Below are positions 32,700 to 42,829 of a DNA stretch of 64,000 nt, in pieces. The position numbers were made by a program, and so were the translations under genes. A model generated the notes under the pieces. That model searched no databases. It was not told the DNA's origin and was given only the letters and a program-made list of their open reading frames with translations. This DNA comes from Limnephilus marmoratus (taxonomy: Eukaryota; Arthropoda; Insecta; Trichoptera; Limnephilidae): NCBI GenBank assembly GCA_917880885.1, contig OU862922.1:22320627-22384626 (forward strand), written 5' to 3'. Numbering within the stretch: position 1 is the first letter of the stretch; every line of letters starts with the position of its first letter.

Positions 32700-34490
32700 G
32701 AATTATTTTGAATGTTTTGATTTTGCGAAACTTAAAAATCCAGGTCACTCCTATAACGTAAGAGTTGCGAATGTGATCAGCATTTTGCCCAGTCAGGTAG
32801 GGACAGCATCAACTCGATTTTATAACTTTCACTTTCGTCCCACGTGGTACCGAAATGAACAACACCTTCCGGTTACAAGCCAATGTTGTATAACACTATA
32901 GCACCATTAAACGTTGCTGTGTTCGACATTGTTCTGTGCCTTACAGAACTCAGCTGAACACACATACAAAATATGCACATATAATTATGTATGAAGGCAT
33001 TCTCATAATGCAGTATCGGCCTGACACACTTAACAGTCTCTCTTACATCACGGAATAAATCTTCCGGTTGATGTTATATAATGATAATTTAGTAGGTTTA
33101 AAGTGGTGATGCAAATTGACAGCGTTCGGTAATGTTTATTTATTTCTATAAACTTTATAGGCCAAAAGGGATCCACGTTTTGGACCGTGAGATTTTCAGC
33201 GAGTTGCTGTTAGCTTCTGATAACATGGATAACATAGTATATCATCAAAAAAATTGAGCACGTAGTAAAGTGGTAAATGAGTTTTACATTTATCTGGAAT
33301 TTCAGAATACTTCATTAATGACAAATTTTTTTCATCCAACTTTGACTGCCAAACTTAACTGTTACTAGATTTTAGTCCTGGGCTTCATCCCAGTTTTGTC
33401 TAAAGTCTTTCCAAAGCTAGAGTCTAAATAAACGAAGTAATTATATGCAAAAACCGTTGCCGAGGATTTACTCTTCGAACTCTGATTTCAATGACATGGT
33501 CACATCGAGACCGTTGCTCTTCATTTTCTCTTCGCTACATGTGTATATTTCGTTGCGCTATTGCGAAAGAATTTCTTTCGTTATTTAAGTTATTTTTCAA
33601 CTCCGATGTTATAAAGATTTTTCATCGGTGACCCCTTTCCTTGGGTTTGTATTTATTAGATATCTGATAATACACGCAATTAATTACTTCTTCGATGTTC
33701 GCAAATTCACTTTATGGCGTCATTTTAATTAATCGAAAACGAATCACTTTTAATTTAATCAAAATTATCAACATTTTTTTGAAACCGGTTCCAAAATGAC
33801 AAAAGATTAACAAGTGTAGTCAAAAATATCCATAACTATTAATCACCACGCTTTGTAATGTTTTTTTGTCAACGCTTGTTAATTTTAATTGTATCCTGAC
33901 AAGGAACCATTGGTTTCAAAACATGTTCATAGTTTTGATTTTGTAAATAAGTGGTGCATAGAAGGTGATTTATTATCATTTAAAATAATTAATAACTCAT
34001 TATAATTTTCCATTGAAAATCAAAGTAGATAACTACTGGTATTGTTACATCATTTATCCATTAACATTTTTCCATTTAGCCCAATTACAATTTTTCCGAG
34101 TTGGAACAGGTTTTAAAGTTGTTCTAGTTCAATTATATAACAATGTGTGTATGACTCAGGTGAAAAGTGATATTTTGAAAAAAGTGGTTTACAACACTTT
34201 TCTGAACTAGTCCGACAACCCAATTTTTTTAATTGAATTATTACTAATATTTTTGGGTACAGTTCATAGGAGATCATCTGAAGATGACTGTAATGGAATG
34301 AAACCAGCACAAACAAAACATTTATACATAGAACTATTTAATAACAACAATGAAACAATTCTACGTGAAACAACAGATATATTATTAAAGATTGTCTACT
34401 TTAAAAACAAAGTTTCCCATTAACACTATACACGAAAATCGTGATCTTCCTATCAACCAAGGTTTTTTTCAACATAAAAAATAATCGATT
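32700..34490. other. AT-rich DNA with two degenerate hammerhead-like blocks
   Basis: At 33896-33925, CTGACAA, a GGAACC/GGTTTC stem, AAAAC and ATGTTC resemble the cassette at 12201. At 34278-34315, CTGAAGA is followed by GAAACCAGCAC. Both are too decayed to be functional as written. A 65-codon plus frame at 34013-34210 has no motif. Confidence 0.35.
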
Positions 34491-34922
34491 TAACTAACTA
34501 ACCATCTCGCCGTTCCTCCACGGGAGTAGTTAGAGAGGACGGACCGCCAAACAACTCGGTCCTGGCACCCACTACATGCCTCATTCGCATTCATACATCG
34601 TCTCATGCATAATCTTCTGTTATTCTGACTCTTGAAGTGACCCGACTTGAATTTGACGTGACCCGACTCAAGTATCTGGTTCACTTGATCGTGCTTGTTT
34701 TCCTCGGGGATCCCTGACGTCTTCTACCATTCACATTCGCGTCATATATCGTCCTTACACTCCTTCCTTCGTCCATCACTCTACATGCCCAAACCGTCTA
34801 AGTTTCCCTTTCTTAATCTTACTTATCACCTTTACATCAGCCTTCCATCCTTCCCGAATCTCCACACACTTGGTTTTACCAAACACACGTCTAAGGGTTT
34901 TCATATCTACAGCATTCAGTTA
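34490..34922 (-). pseudogene. LINE reverse transcriptase C-terminus (RTE-like), broken
   Basis: On the minus strand: VDMKTLRRVFGKTKCVEIRE, then KKGKLRRFGHVE, then (other frame) YDANVNGRR and a PRK-like segment, then an LCMRRCMNANEA and CQDRVVWRSVLSNYSRGG ending before the stop near 34490. The R-R-F-G-H-V-E block, the N-G-R-R/P-R-K block and the final W-R-S-V block in this order are the standard end of many LINE proteins. At least two frameshifts occur. Its upstream (5') end abuts the left arm of the foldback element at 34925. Confidence 0.75.
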
Positions 34923-34924
34923 AT

Positions 34925-36075
34925 AAACAAAAAATTTAACAAAACAAAAAAACGACTTCAAAAAATGCACTAAAAATAAAAAAAAATTATTTCGTACTCT
35001 TCTACAACTTCATAATCATCTTACTTTTTCTACTCATCAACATGTAGGTACGATTGTTATTTTTGGAGTCGGTGTCATTCAAGGAAGGTTTGTAACTACA
35101 TACATAGTTTAGGTGAGATGTGCTTGTGTCGCACAAGCGACTTGACGAAGCGAGAGCGGGGCCGCGGCGGGAGGGCTGTCAAGTGAACACGTTGGGCCGG
35201 GTACCTTTGCTGACACCGACTCCAAAAATAACAATCGTACCTACATGTTAACCCATTGACCACAAACCCCGGCAGCCTGCCGGGTGTACAACTCAGGTAC
35301 TTAACCACAAACCCCGGCACGCTGACGGGCTAGAGTAGGTCCGCCAAAAAACCGAAAACGAGCATGACTGTGACATTTTTAAACAAAATTTTAAATGCTG
35401 AACGCTCTGTAGGTAATTAAACATTAATTTCATAGATTTTGCAATAATATGTTTCTTATGTTTTTTCCCTGATATTTGTGTTCCAAGTTTTGTATGCTGC
35501 CAGCCGCCATTTAATTTCTTCAAAATTGCGAGTGGTTGTAGGCTTTTGGTAGTGACCCTGAACGTCCCTGATTGCTTCGAGGACTATCATACCAAATTAT
35601 TTTATTAGTTATTAGTATACATGTTTGTAAAAAACAAAAATTATTATTGTTTGATTTATGAATATTATGTTTTCTTGTAACTTTTTGAATTAAAATGTGG
35701 AAAAAAACTTACGAAAAAAGAGAAGGTTATGTTTGTATCCTTATTTACACATATTTTAATATTTTTTTAAATTTTGTTTTAATGTTTTTCTTTACCTTAA
35801 TCAAATATGTAAATAAATTTAAAGAAATTAATTCATTTCATTATATGGTTTAAAAGTTACAATGGATTTAGTACACCAATGCAGGTTTTTAATTTTTGGT
35901 ACAAAATTAATTCAGTGGTGAAGGCCAATTTTTTTGCTCGTTAATTATGTGGCCAATGGGTTAATGAGTAGAAAAAGTAAGATGATTATGAAGTTGTAGA
36001 AGAGTACGAAATTATTTTTTTACTTTTTAGTGCATTTTTTGAAGTCGTTTTTTTGTTTTGTTAAAATTTTTGTTT
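34925..36075. mobile_element. Foldback element interrupted by a piggyBac-type insertion
   Basis: The left arm, 34925-35076, starts with AAACAAAAAATTTAACAAAA, passes through GACTTCAAAAAATGCAC, and ends GATTGTTATTTTTGGAGTCG then GTGTC. The right arm is its reverse complement in two pieces: 35212-35247 (exact over 36 bp) and 35961-36075. The 135-bp centre is GC-rich (GGGGCCGCGGCGGGAGGG) with its own short palindrome CTTGTGTCGCACAAG. The break in the right arm is an inserted element (35252-35960). With the insert and one TTAA removed, the arm pairs continuously with the left arm except for one base at the TTAA. Confidence 0.88.
35252..35960. mobile_element. piggyBac-type non-autonomous element
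   Basis: 709 bp with inverted ends CCCATTGACCACA (left) and CCCATTGGCCACA (read inward from the right), flanked by TTAA on both sides (35248-35251 and 35961-35964). TTAA duplication plus CCC...GGG ends define the piggyBac superfamily. The interior is AT-rich and encodes no transposase. Near the left end a CCACAAACCCCGGCA unit is repeated at 35259 and 35304, and a CCGGCAGCCTGCCGGG palindrome follows the first. It is younger than the foldback it interrupts. Confidence 0.92.
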
Positions 36076-36289
36076 ATTTTTTGTTTTTTAGTGAATCTGA
36101 AGTACCTACACCAACTAATTTGTCTGAATATGGGTAGACCTACTAATCGTGCTGCTCATATGAGCCAGACACAATTTGACCGTAACGACGCTAGGGTCAA
36201 ATTAAGAGATTCGGCCGAGTTTCGTTAATTTGCTCCTAAGAATTGAAGAGTTCCGTTACTTTGTCATGGATCCGATAATCAGAACCTAA

Positions 36290-36610
36290 CCAAACTCTCA
36301 TCAAACTACCCTTGAAGTACATCCTTTCCAATAAAAAAAGAATAATCGAAATAGGTTGGCGTAATATTGAGTTATTCGTCCATTTGTCGCCCACATACTT
36401 AATGCAATTTTAAGACTTATATGGTTTTCTCATGGATACCATTATCGGAACTGGACCAAATTAAAATGGGACCACACGGAAAGCATCAGCTTTCAAATAA
36501 AAAAAAGAATCATCAATATCGGTTCACCCAGTCGAAAGTTCTGAGGTAACAAACATAAAAATAAAAAAATACAATCGAATTGAGAACCTCCTCCTTTTTG
36601 AAGTCATTTA
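36290..36610. repeat. Dispersed AT-rich repeat, two related units
   Basis: CCAATAAAAAAAGAATAATC near 36329 and CAAATAAAAAAAAGAATCAT near 36496 head two similar stretches (each followed by an AATAGGTTGGC or ATATCGGTTCACC segment). The second ends TTGAGAACCTCCTCCTTTTT. I recognise this as a common insect dispersed repeat but cannot name the family. 36611-37130 shows no feature. Confidence 0.4.
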
Positions 36611-37130
36611 AAAATAAAATTATCGAACTTTTAAGAAATTCTTGTTTTTATTTTTGATTTCAGCTTCTTTAATTATACTTGAGTAAAACAGATTTGAACG
36701 ATGTGCCACAGAAATAATTACTTGTTATTTATTAATTACATTAATTATTTCATGGATTAGCCAATAATTAGATTCAGTATCCCACATTTTTAACTCATAA
36801 ATAATATTATATCTACATTATGTATTTGTGAGAAATTTGTAAGAAGCCTGCGATTTATTTCACCCATTCATTATGCCTCTGACTGGGAACTAAAAGAATT
36901 GTGTTGTAAAATAGGATTCGATTCGTGTAATGGCAGCATTATGGCTCATTACAGTACAGTTAAATTGTTTGAAAGACAATGGGATAGTAGCGTAGCGAAC
37001 GACCGACAAACTGGGCAGACCGCGCCAGGACTTCTAATGTAGGTACAATAAGTTAATAGTAATACGGGGAATATACGGTTAACGGATATTTTCCGCATGT
37101 GGCGCTATCTTTTCGAAGTAAATTTTTCTT

Positions 37131-37528
37131 ATTTTTTTTACATTAGCTCCCTGGAGTCCGTGAGGAAAATAATTCCCCTCAGGGCTTATATCATCTTTTG
37201 GGATGCTGTGTGGAGGGTCTTTTTAGGGAAGGGAAGGAGAGGAAGTTCTGGGAAGGAAAAAGATATGAGGGGTGGGTAAGAATCTGGGGGTCAGTGTATC
37301 CAGGAGTGACGGCCGTACGTATCTATCCCTCCCACTGCGGTGGAACGCAATGTTACGAGAGAGTCCTGCTGAAAAGGTGAAAAGATCTCCCTCAACCAGT
37401 CTCTCCCAATATGGCCTGGCCTGGCACACAGATGCATCCGCCGCCAAGATCCGAACAAACCTAACCTCATGAACCCGGGCACCCCTGCTCAAGTCACCAA
37501 AGTAGCGAACTACTTGGGATGACCTAAT
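37131..37528 (-). mobile_element. Retroposon-A copy 4
   Basis: Plus strand: T-tract ACATTAGCTCC, GTGAGGAAAATAATTCCCCTCAGGGC (hairpin), GGATGCTGTGTGGAGGGTCT, GGGGTCAGTGTATCC, AGTCTCTCCCAATATGGCCT, CATGAACCCGGGCACCCC, GTAGCGAACTACTTGGGATG. It lacks the CCTCCCAAATTG end. It lies immediately upstream of the Penelope-like coding end. Confidence 0.8.
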
Positions 37529-37579
37529 CGGTAATTGCTAATAATTGAAAGGACACAATCTCCACAAAGCACACAATCT

Positions 37580-37971
37580 CCAAAAGGATATCAGAACACT
37601 TTCGTGCTTGTAAACTCGGCCACCCTGACAAATTGGCAATCGCCTAGCACTTAATCGAAACCGGCCATTACTTTGGATTTGTTCCTGAAGTCCTGGGAAG
37701 ACCCAAAACCCATAGAGCACGCCTGATTACGGAGGCAATCGAAATCCATAAAAACCCAATTAATATTAATAGATACGACGGAGCTAAGCTCAATAGTTCT
37801 TGGTATCCGGTAATTGACGGCTATACCAAAGCTAAACGCAAAAAACCATTGTGAATCGAAATCCATAAAAACCCAATTAATATTAATAGATACGACGGAG
37901 CTAAGCTCAATAGTTCTTGGTATCCGGTAATTGACGGCTACACCAAAGCTAAACGCAAAAAACCATTGTGA
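37580..37971 (+). pseudogene. Penelope-like element protein, C-terminal (GIY-YIG) end
   Basis: The plus-strand frame reads HFRACKLGHPDKLAIA, a stop, HLIETGHYFGF, then RPKTHRARLITEAIEIHKNP then ININRYDGAKLNSSWYPVID and a lysine-rich end closing with TGA at 37852. The H-R-A-C...K-L-A-I-A-x-H block, the R-x-I-x-E-A-I-E-I block and the N-x-N-R-x-D-G-x-x-L-x-x-x-W block are the typical end of the GIY-YIG endonuclease domain of Penelope-like retroelements. The last 39 codons are then repeated in frame (to TGA at 37969-37971). One internal stop shows that the copy is dead. The reverse-transcriptase part is absent. A long minus frame over the same bases is a shadow. Confidence 0.82.
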
Positions 37972-37974
37972 AGT
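37739..37974 (+). repeat. 117-bp tandem duplication of the PLE C-terminus
   Basis: Two consecutive units (about 37739-37855 and 37856-37972) are nearly identical: one visible difference is TAT versus CAC in the GGCTA(T/C)ACC segment. The unit is exactly 39 codons, covers the IEIHKNPIN...KKPL end and its stop, and leaves the frame unchanged. Confidence 0.93.
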
Positions 37975-38064
37975 ATAACTGTAATACCAGCTTGTAGTGG
38001 ATTGGAGCTGGCGACACGGTATCGCTTCTAAGTACATAACCACACATTTCACCTCTAACAATTA

Positions 38065-38150
38065 CACACCTGCCCTGATGATGGACACTGTAATGCTGTC
38101 TGAAACGTTGGTTAAAGGAGGAGGTAGCGCAACACGGCATAACACCCCAA
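38065..38150 (+). ncRNA. PLE end with hammerhead-like core
   Basis: CTGATGA (38075-38081), stem II GGACA/TGTCT, GAAAC (38102-38106), GTTGGTTAAAGG, then GGTAGCGCAACACGGCATAA. It lies about 100 bp downstream of the Penelope protein stop, where PLE terminal repeats with hammerhead ribozymes are expected. GCC (38072-38074) can pair with GGT after GTT. Helix III is not evident. This copy ties the sequence family at 21690, 32061 and 40205 to Penelope-like elements. Confidence 0.55.
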
Positions 38151-38199
38151 AAATAAATAACAAAAGTATCTATTCTTTTGAACATCGGATAAATCTTTG

Positions 38200-39210
38200 A
38201 TTTTTAGTTAAATAATATTTGTTTTCGATAAATTGGCAGAATGCCACAAAAATATACATTAGATGCAAGAACCTTAAAAGGTTAAAATACAACCACATGT
38301 ACATTAAATCAGTGTCTCATTTGTTTTATTATAAAGTCGCGATATCATAGTATACGCCTATGCAATTAGGTATAATCAAAGTATAAACATTCACAAAAAC
38401 ATATCACAGCCTGGATCAAAAATCAAGATATTCACTTTATTCAAAATACTTTAATTCCTAACCAAACATAACCAAACTATAAAAAGTGGAAAATGAATAA
38501 ACATGTCTCTCAAGAATTTACCAATACATTGTACCTATTTTTTCTGAATAATTATTAAAATGTAAAAAAAGAAAAAAAAATAACTTTCTACTACGACACA
38601 TAAATACTTGCACTTGTCACACTTAATCATAAACACGTAAACACCTCAGCACAGGTTCTCCTAGTGAGGTGTTCACGAAACATACAATATCACCAACCAA
38701 CAGTTTCACCTTCTCACACCTACCTTACACTCAACATAATGAAATGCATAATTAATATCTAAAAAGGTTTTCAAAATATATTACATGTGTAAAAATGTTA
38801 TTAATAAGGTGAAAACTGTAATATATATAGATGTAAAATAAATAAATAAACCAGAGACACATAAAATCGATTTATTTTAATATAATTAACATTTTACAAC
38901 TTCATCCTTCATTGTAATATTGATTATTTTTATTATAGTCTCGGTTATTATCTAAGGCTCCGTCAGACCACTATATATGCACGATATATCCTCGAGGCTT
39001 GGCCAATTTAAGTGCAGCGTACTTGTGCACAAGCCATGAGAGTATAGCGCAAGTGTGTCACCCCCATAAACTTTTTATATCCAGTATGTTTTTTCTACTT
39101 TTATGTTCTCTGAAACGAATTGAGTTCAGGTACAAATAAGTAGTTATGATATTATTATGTATAAAATCAAACATTTTATAAACATGATTTTCAACTAAAC
39201 ATGTTTAATA
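38200..39210. other. AT-rich DNA; degenerate hammerhead-like block at 38661
   Basis: CTAGTGAGGTGTTCACGAAAC at 38661-38681 resembles the 26337 cassette with two changes in the first core half. An (AAAT)-type tail occurs near 38835-38855. There are no coding features. Confidence 0.35.
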
Positions 39211-39213
39211 TTA

Positions 39214-39984
39214 CACGGTGTCCGGAAACTCGTAGTGCAAGCGGAAAACTAGTGAATCTACACTACACTCAGAGACAATTTTGTGACTTTTTAATTGAGT
39301 TTCGTTTTCGAGTAAATCGAGTCCCAAGTTGGAATTTTTAAGGTCAAATTTTAAAAAAAAATCGTTCGCTAAGGGAATATCAGCTGTTTAACGTATTTTA
39401 AAATACTTCGAAGCGTAGACCCAGCCCAAACGTTTTTTATTCATTTAGTTGTCGGAAATATGAAAAAAAAATTATTCAAATCTTAAATCGAAAAAAAGTT
39501 TTATTGGATAATCCATTTTTTTTCTTTTTTTACATTAGCCCCATTCAGTAGGCCCTGAGGAAAATAATTCCCCTCAGGGCCTATGTCATCTTTGGGGATG
39601 CTGTGTGGAGGTTATTTTTAGAAAAATGGGAGGGGTGGGTAGGAATCTAGGGATCACTGTGTCCGGTTGTGACGGACGTATGTATCTATCCCTCCCACTG
39701 CGGTGCAAGGCAATGTCCCGAGAGAGTCCTGCCAGAGAGATCAAAAGATCTCCTTCAACAAGTTTCTTCTGATCCGGCCTGCCACGCAGTTGGTGGGCAG
39801 ACGCATTTGCTGCCAAAATTCGGACAAACCTAACCCAAACACCAAACGTAGCGAACCATTTGGGGTGACCTATGGCAGAGGTGTTGGTTATCCAATAAAT
39901 GGTACCCATACCCACCTCCCAAATTGTAGATATGATATAAATCAACAAGTTTCTCGCTTGTGCTACGAGTTTCCGGACGCCGTG
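39214..39984. mobile_element. TA-flanked TIR element carrying a retroposon insertion
   Basis: The left end CACGGTGTCCGGAAACTCGT (39214 on) and the right end, read inward, CACGGCGTCCGGAAACTCGT form ~30-bp inverted repeats with a few mismatches. TA dinucleotides flank both sides (39212-39213, 39985-39986), which indicates the Tc1/mariner superfamily. The interior has no transposase. About 410 bp of it is retroposon-A copy 5, so the original MITE was about 360 bp. Confidence 0.82.
39515..39926 (-). mobile_element. Retroposon-A copy 5
   Basis: The best-conserved copy for the end structures: TTTTTTTACATTAGCCCC, GGCCCTGAGG/CCTCAGGGCC hairpin (39551-39581), GTCATCTTTGGGGATGCTGT, GATCCGGCCTGCCACGCAG, AACACCAAACGTAGCGAACC, GGGGTGACCTATGGC, GGTACCCATACCCACCTCCC then AAATTG. 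It lies inside the TIR element 39214-39984. Confidence 0.82.
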
Positions 39985-40204
39985 TATACAAGAGATTGTA
40001 TATTTTCCTCCCCGGTAGGAGTTCAACTGTTTCGTGTAGGACACTTTTGAAGACTAAAATGATTCTGTACTGTGCAAGACTCTTTAAAATGAACAAAACG
40101 AAGGCAAAAAATAAGTAGGTACCTATGTAAAAACAACAAAGCAAAAATATTTTTTCTCGGAAAGATTTGATCTCCCATTATAGTGATTTATTTTTGTGTT
40201 ATTA

Positions 40205-40325
40205 TATCGTGTTGCGCTACTTCCTTCTTTCGTAAACGTTTTGGAGACATTACAGCATCCATCATAAAGGCCGATATGTAATATTACACGTAATGCTGTC
40301 CGAAACGTTGGCTAAATGTGCTTCA
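40205..40325. repeat. PLE-like ends, inverted, degraded
   Basis: The left part is the complement of a GATGGATGCTGTAATGTCTC...GAAGTAGCGCAACACG block. The right part, TAATGCTGTCCGAAACGTTGGCTAAA, is in forward orientation. This is the same inverted-pair layout as 21690-21832, but with the CTGATGA half lost on the right. Confidence 0.5.
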
Positions 40326-40329
40326 AATA

Positions 40330-41205
40330 TCCCCTATGTAATAATATTCTGTAAGTCACCACTGATCCTTGTCACTTTGACCAATCGCAATTTGTTAGTA
40401 AAAAATCATAAATCACAATTTGTCAGCTTTGGAGGTCACACAGTCAATAATTTAAGTGTCTCAGCATTTTTTATCCACCGATGGCCTTAGATTGATTACT
40501 GTAATTATCGTATCGAAGAAAAAATGTACTCAACCTCTTAATGCCCTTTTGTCAGGATTATGATAGCCGGTTGTGCTGATTTGCGTATGAAAATGTAATA
40601 TATATAATATTATTATGTTTGTTTGTATACAATAAACATTTAAATTAATAATAAAATATGCATTGCATACGAGCAACCGTGGCATTTTGAAGTTTAAGCA
40701 AGAGGAAAAAAAATAATAAATTGAACGTCAAACACTCGATTTCTCGGTATAGCTAAGTAAATAAATCAATATTATATGTCTGCGGGTTCTTGATAAATTC
40801 CTTACTTCAAGGTAGTTTTTCTATGTTATTCTCAATTTTTTTTACAATAATCAATTATTATTAATAAAATGCATTATTACACAGTGCTAGTGTCTGGACT
40901 TTAAGCTGAAAACATAATTGCTGGTTGCATACCAATTTACTAAAAATATCATAATGTTATGACTTATGACTCTTATGGAAACGATAAACCAATCGGCTTT
41001 CAAAATGATATCATTTATTGCATATTTTACTAATGTATACGAATAATAAGAAGCTTTCGTCAGAATAAATTCATAATAATGTTCAGATTAGTGATATAAT
41101 TGTTACGATAATTATTTCAATTTACCATATTTACATTACTTTGAAAGAGAAAATTGACGTGTTTAGTAAGGTAAAGGCGAATTTTATGGTATAGTATTTC
41201 TATAC
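40330..41205. other. AT-rich DNA without recognisable feature
   Basis: I see no gene or repeat structure here. Confidence 0.4.
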
Positions 41206-41210
41206 TAACA

Positions 41211-41450
41211 CTAACTGGTTCCCGGCATGCTTTGCATTGCCATATTCAAAGAAATAAATTGTTTCTCTCTGCACGTCCTTGTCCTTTCCCGTGCGTCCCC
41301 GTTCCCTTTCCGCATCCCTTCCCGCGTTCCCCTTCCACCTTCCCCGCCTACCCTCTCCCTTTTCCGTCCCGCCAACCCCCCTCCCGCGTTTCGTATATCC
41401 AGTCCCAGTACATTTAGTTTTCAAACAGTTCGCTTGCCACCTGTTACAAT
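41211..41450 (-). mobile_element. Non-autonomous Helitron, truncated reversed copy
   Basis: Plus strand: CTAACTGGTTCCCGGCATGC, ATTGCCATATTCAAAGAAAT, a C/T-rich tract (41260-41400), then AGTTTTCAAACAG and TTGCCACCTGT. This is the reverse complement of the 3' half of the Helitrons at 16376 and 27734. The 3' terminus is altered (TTAG instead of CTAG) and the 5' half is missing. Confidence 0.72.
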
Positions 41451-41574
41451 TTTTTTATTCAAATTTTCATTCTTCATGTATTGCAAATATTCATTTTGGT
41501 GTATTATAAGAACAATAAATCAAATCTAATACCCAACAGAGGTCCCTATTTAAAATACCTATAATTTAAAAAAT

Positions 41575-42045
41575 CCATACACAAGTCTTTTGTTACAAAA
41601 AAAACAGCATTCAATTTCATCAAACGCGCGAACTGTCAAACGCGCGAAGTTAAAATAGTCGTTAAGTTTTCTAAAATTATCCATTTTCTGCACAATTTTC
41701 TTAATTTTTCTTTCCTGAACCTTCTAAAAAGTATTAGAATACTTTAAAAAAAAAGATGAATGATATTGGAAAAGTTGTTCTGAAGTTATGGCGTTGTAGG
41801 AAAAAACAGAGAAACATACACAAGTCTTTTGTTACAAAAAAAACAGCATTCAATTTCATCAAACGCGCGAACTGTCAAACGTGCGAAGTTAAAATAGTCG
41901 TTAAGTTTTCTGAAATTATCCACTTTTCTGCGCAATTTTCTTAATTTTTCTTTCCTGAACCTTCTAAAAAGTATTAGAATATTTAAAAAATAAGATTAAT
42001 GAGATTGATAAAGTTGTTCTGAAGTTATGGCGTTATAGGAAACAG
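41575..42045. repeat. Tandem duplication, 239-bp unit
   Basis: ACAAGTCTTTTGTTACAAAA starts at 41581 and again at 41820. The following ~195 bp, including AAACGCGCGAACTGTCAAACG, are nearly identical, and both units close with TTGTTCTGAAGTTATGGCGT. The sequence is non-coding. Confidence 0.9.
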
Positions 42046-42490
42046 GGATTCAATTTTATATATACGTAGATAATTAAATACTTCATTTAACGGTAAAAAA
42101 AAAACAACAAAAGAGTTCATAGTTTGTTCCACACTCAGTAAAAAAGTAAAAAATCGATGGTAATTGTCGATAGCCTACAAAAAGACAATTCACCTTGGGT
42201 GACATTACTTGCGAATTTAACAGATGTATATTAATGAATTAACGAATTATTACTTCTCTGTAATTTAATGCTGCTTCTCTTTTATTAATGTGTAATTAGC
42301 GTCAGAGATGCATCGCACTAATGTGTAAATTTAATTACCGAATAATGCCTAATGGAAGTGACTCGTCAATATTAAACATTTTTAAATCAACATATTTGTG
42401 TGACCTTTATCAAGTGGGAACTCTTAATCAGTCAAAGGCAACAATTTATTTTTAAAAATTTACTTTATTATAAAACCTCAAATTGTAATA

Positions 42491-42829
42491 TTTAATTAAA
42501 TGAAGACAATATTAGCGGAGCTCAATCGAAAATCTGGAAACAGAAAAATCAGAAAAAGATATATGCACCACTGGGACTCGAACCCAGGACTTTTCGCTTT
42601 CCGGGCAAATGCGCTGACCACTGCGCAAAGGTGTCGATATCCGATTCGGTCAATTTTAACTGTATCATACTTCAACTAAGAGCCATCCACATTATCTTAA
42701 TTTTCTTTTTATTTCTCGCAATGGTCAGCACATTGGGTTCGAATCCCAGAGGTGCAAAAATATTTTTCTGATTTTTCTGTTTCCAGATTTTCGATTGAGT
42801 TTCGCTAATATTGTCGTCATTTAATTAAA
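42491..42829. repeat. Tail-to-tail SINE pair (foldback), pair 1
   Basis: The outer ~75 bp on each side are inverse copies (TTTAATTAAATGAAGACAAT, AATCGAAAATCTGGAAACAG and so on). The left unit carries a tRNA-like head on the minus strand (42563-42640) with GCGCAGTGGTCAGCGC as D arm, CTGGGTTCGAGTCCCAG as T arm and a GGTGCA acceptor end. The right unit has a shortened head on the plus strand (AATGGTCAGCACATTGGGTT then CGAATCCCAG). Heads face each other and tails point outward. Confidence 0.8.

Noticed and set aside
37651..38061. 136-codon minus frame with internal repeat WFFAFSFG
   Set aside because: It is the shadow of the plus-strand Penelope C-terminus and its tandem duplication.
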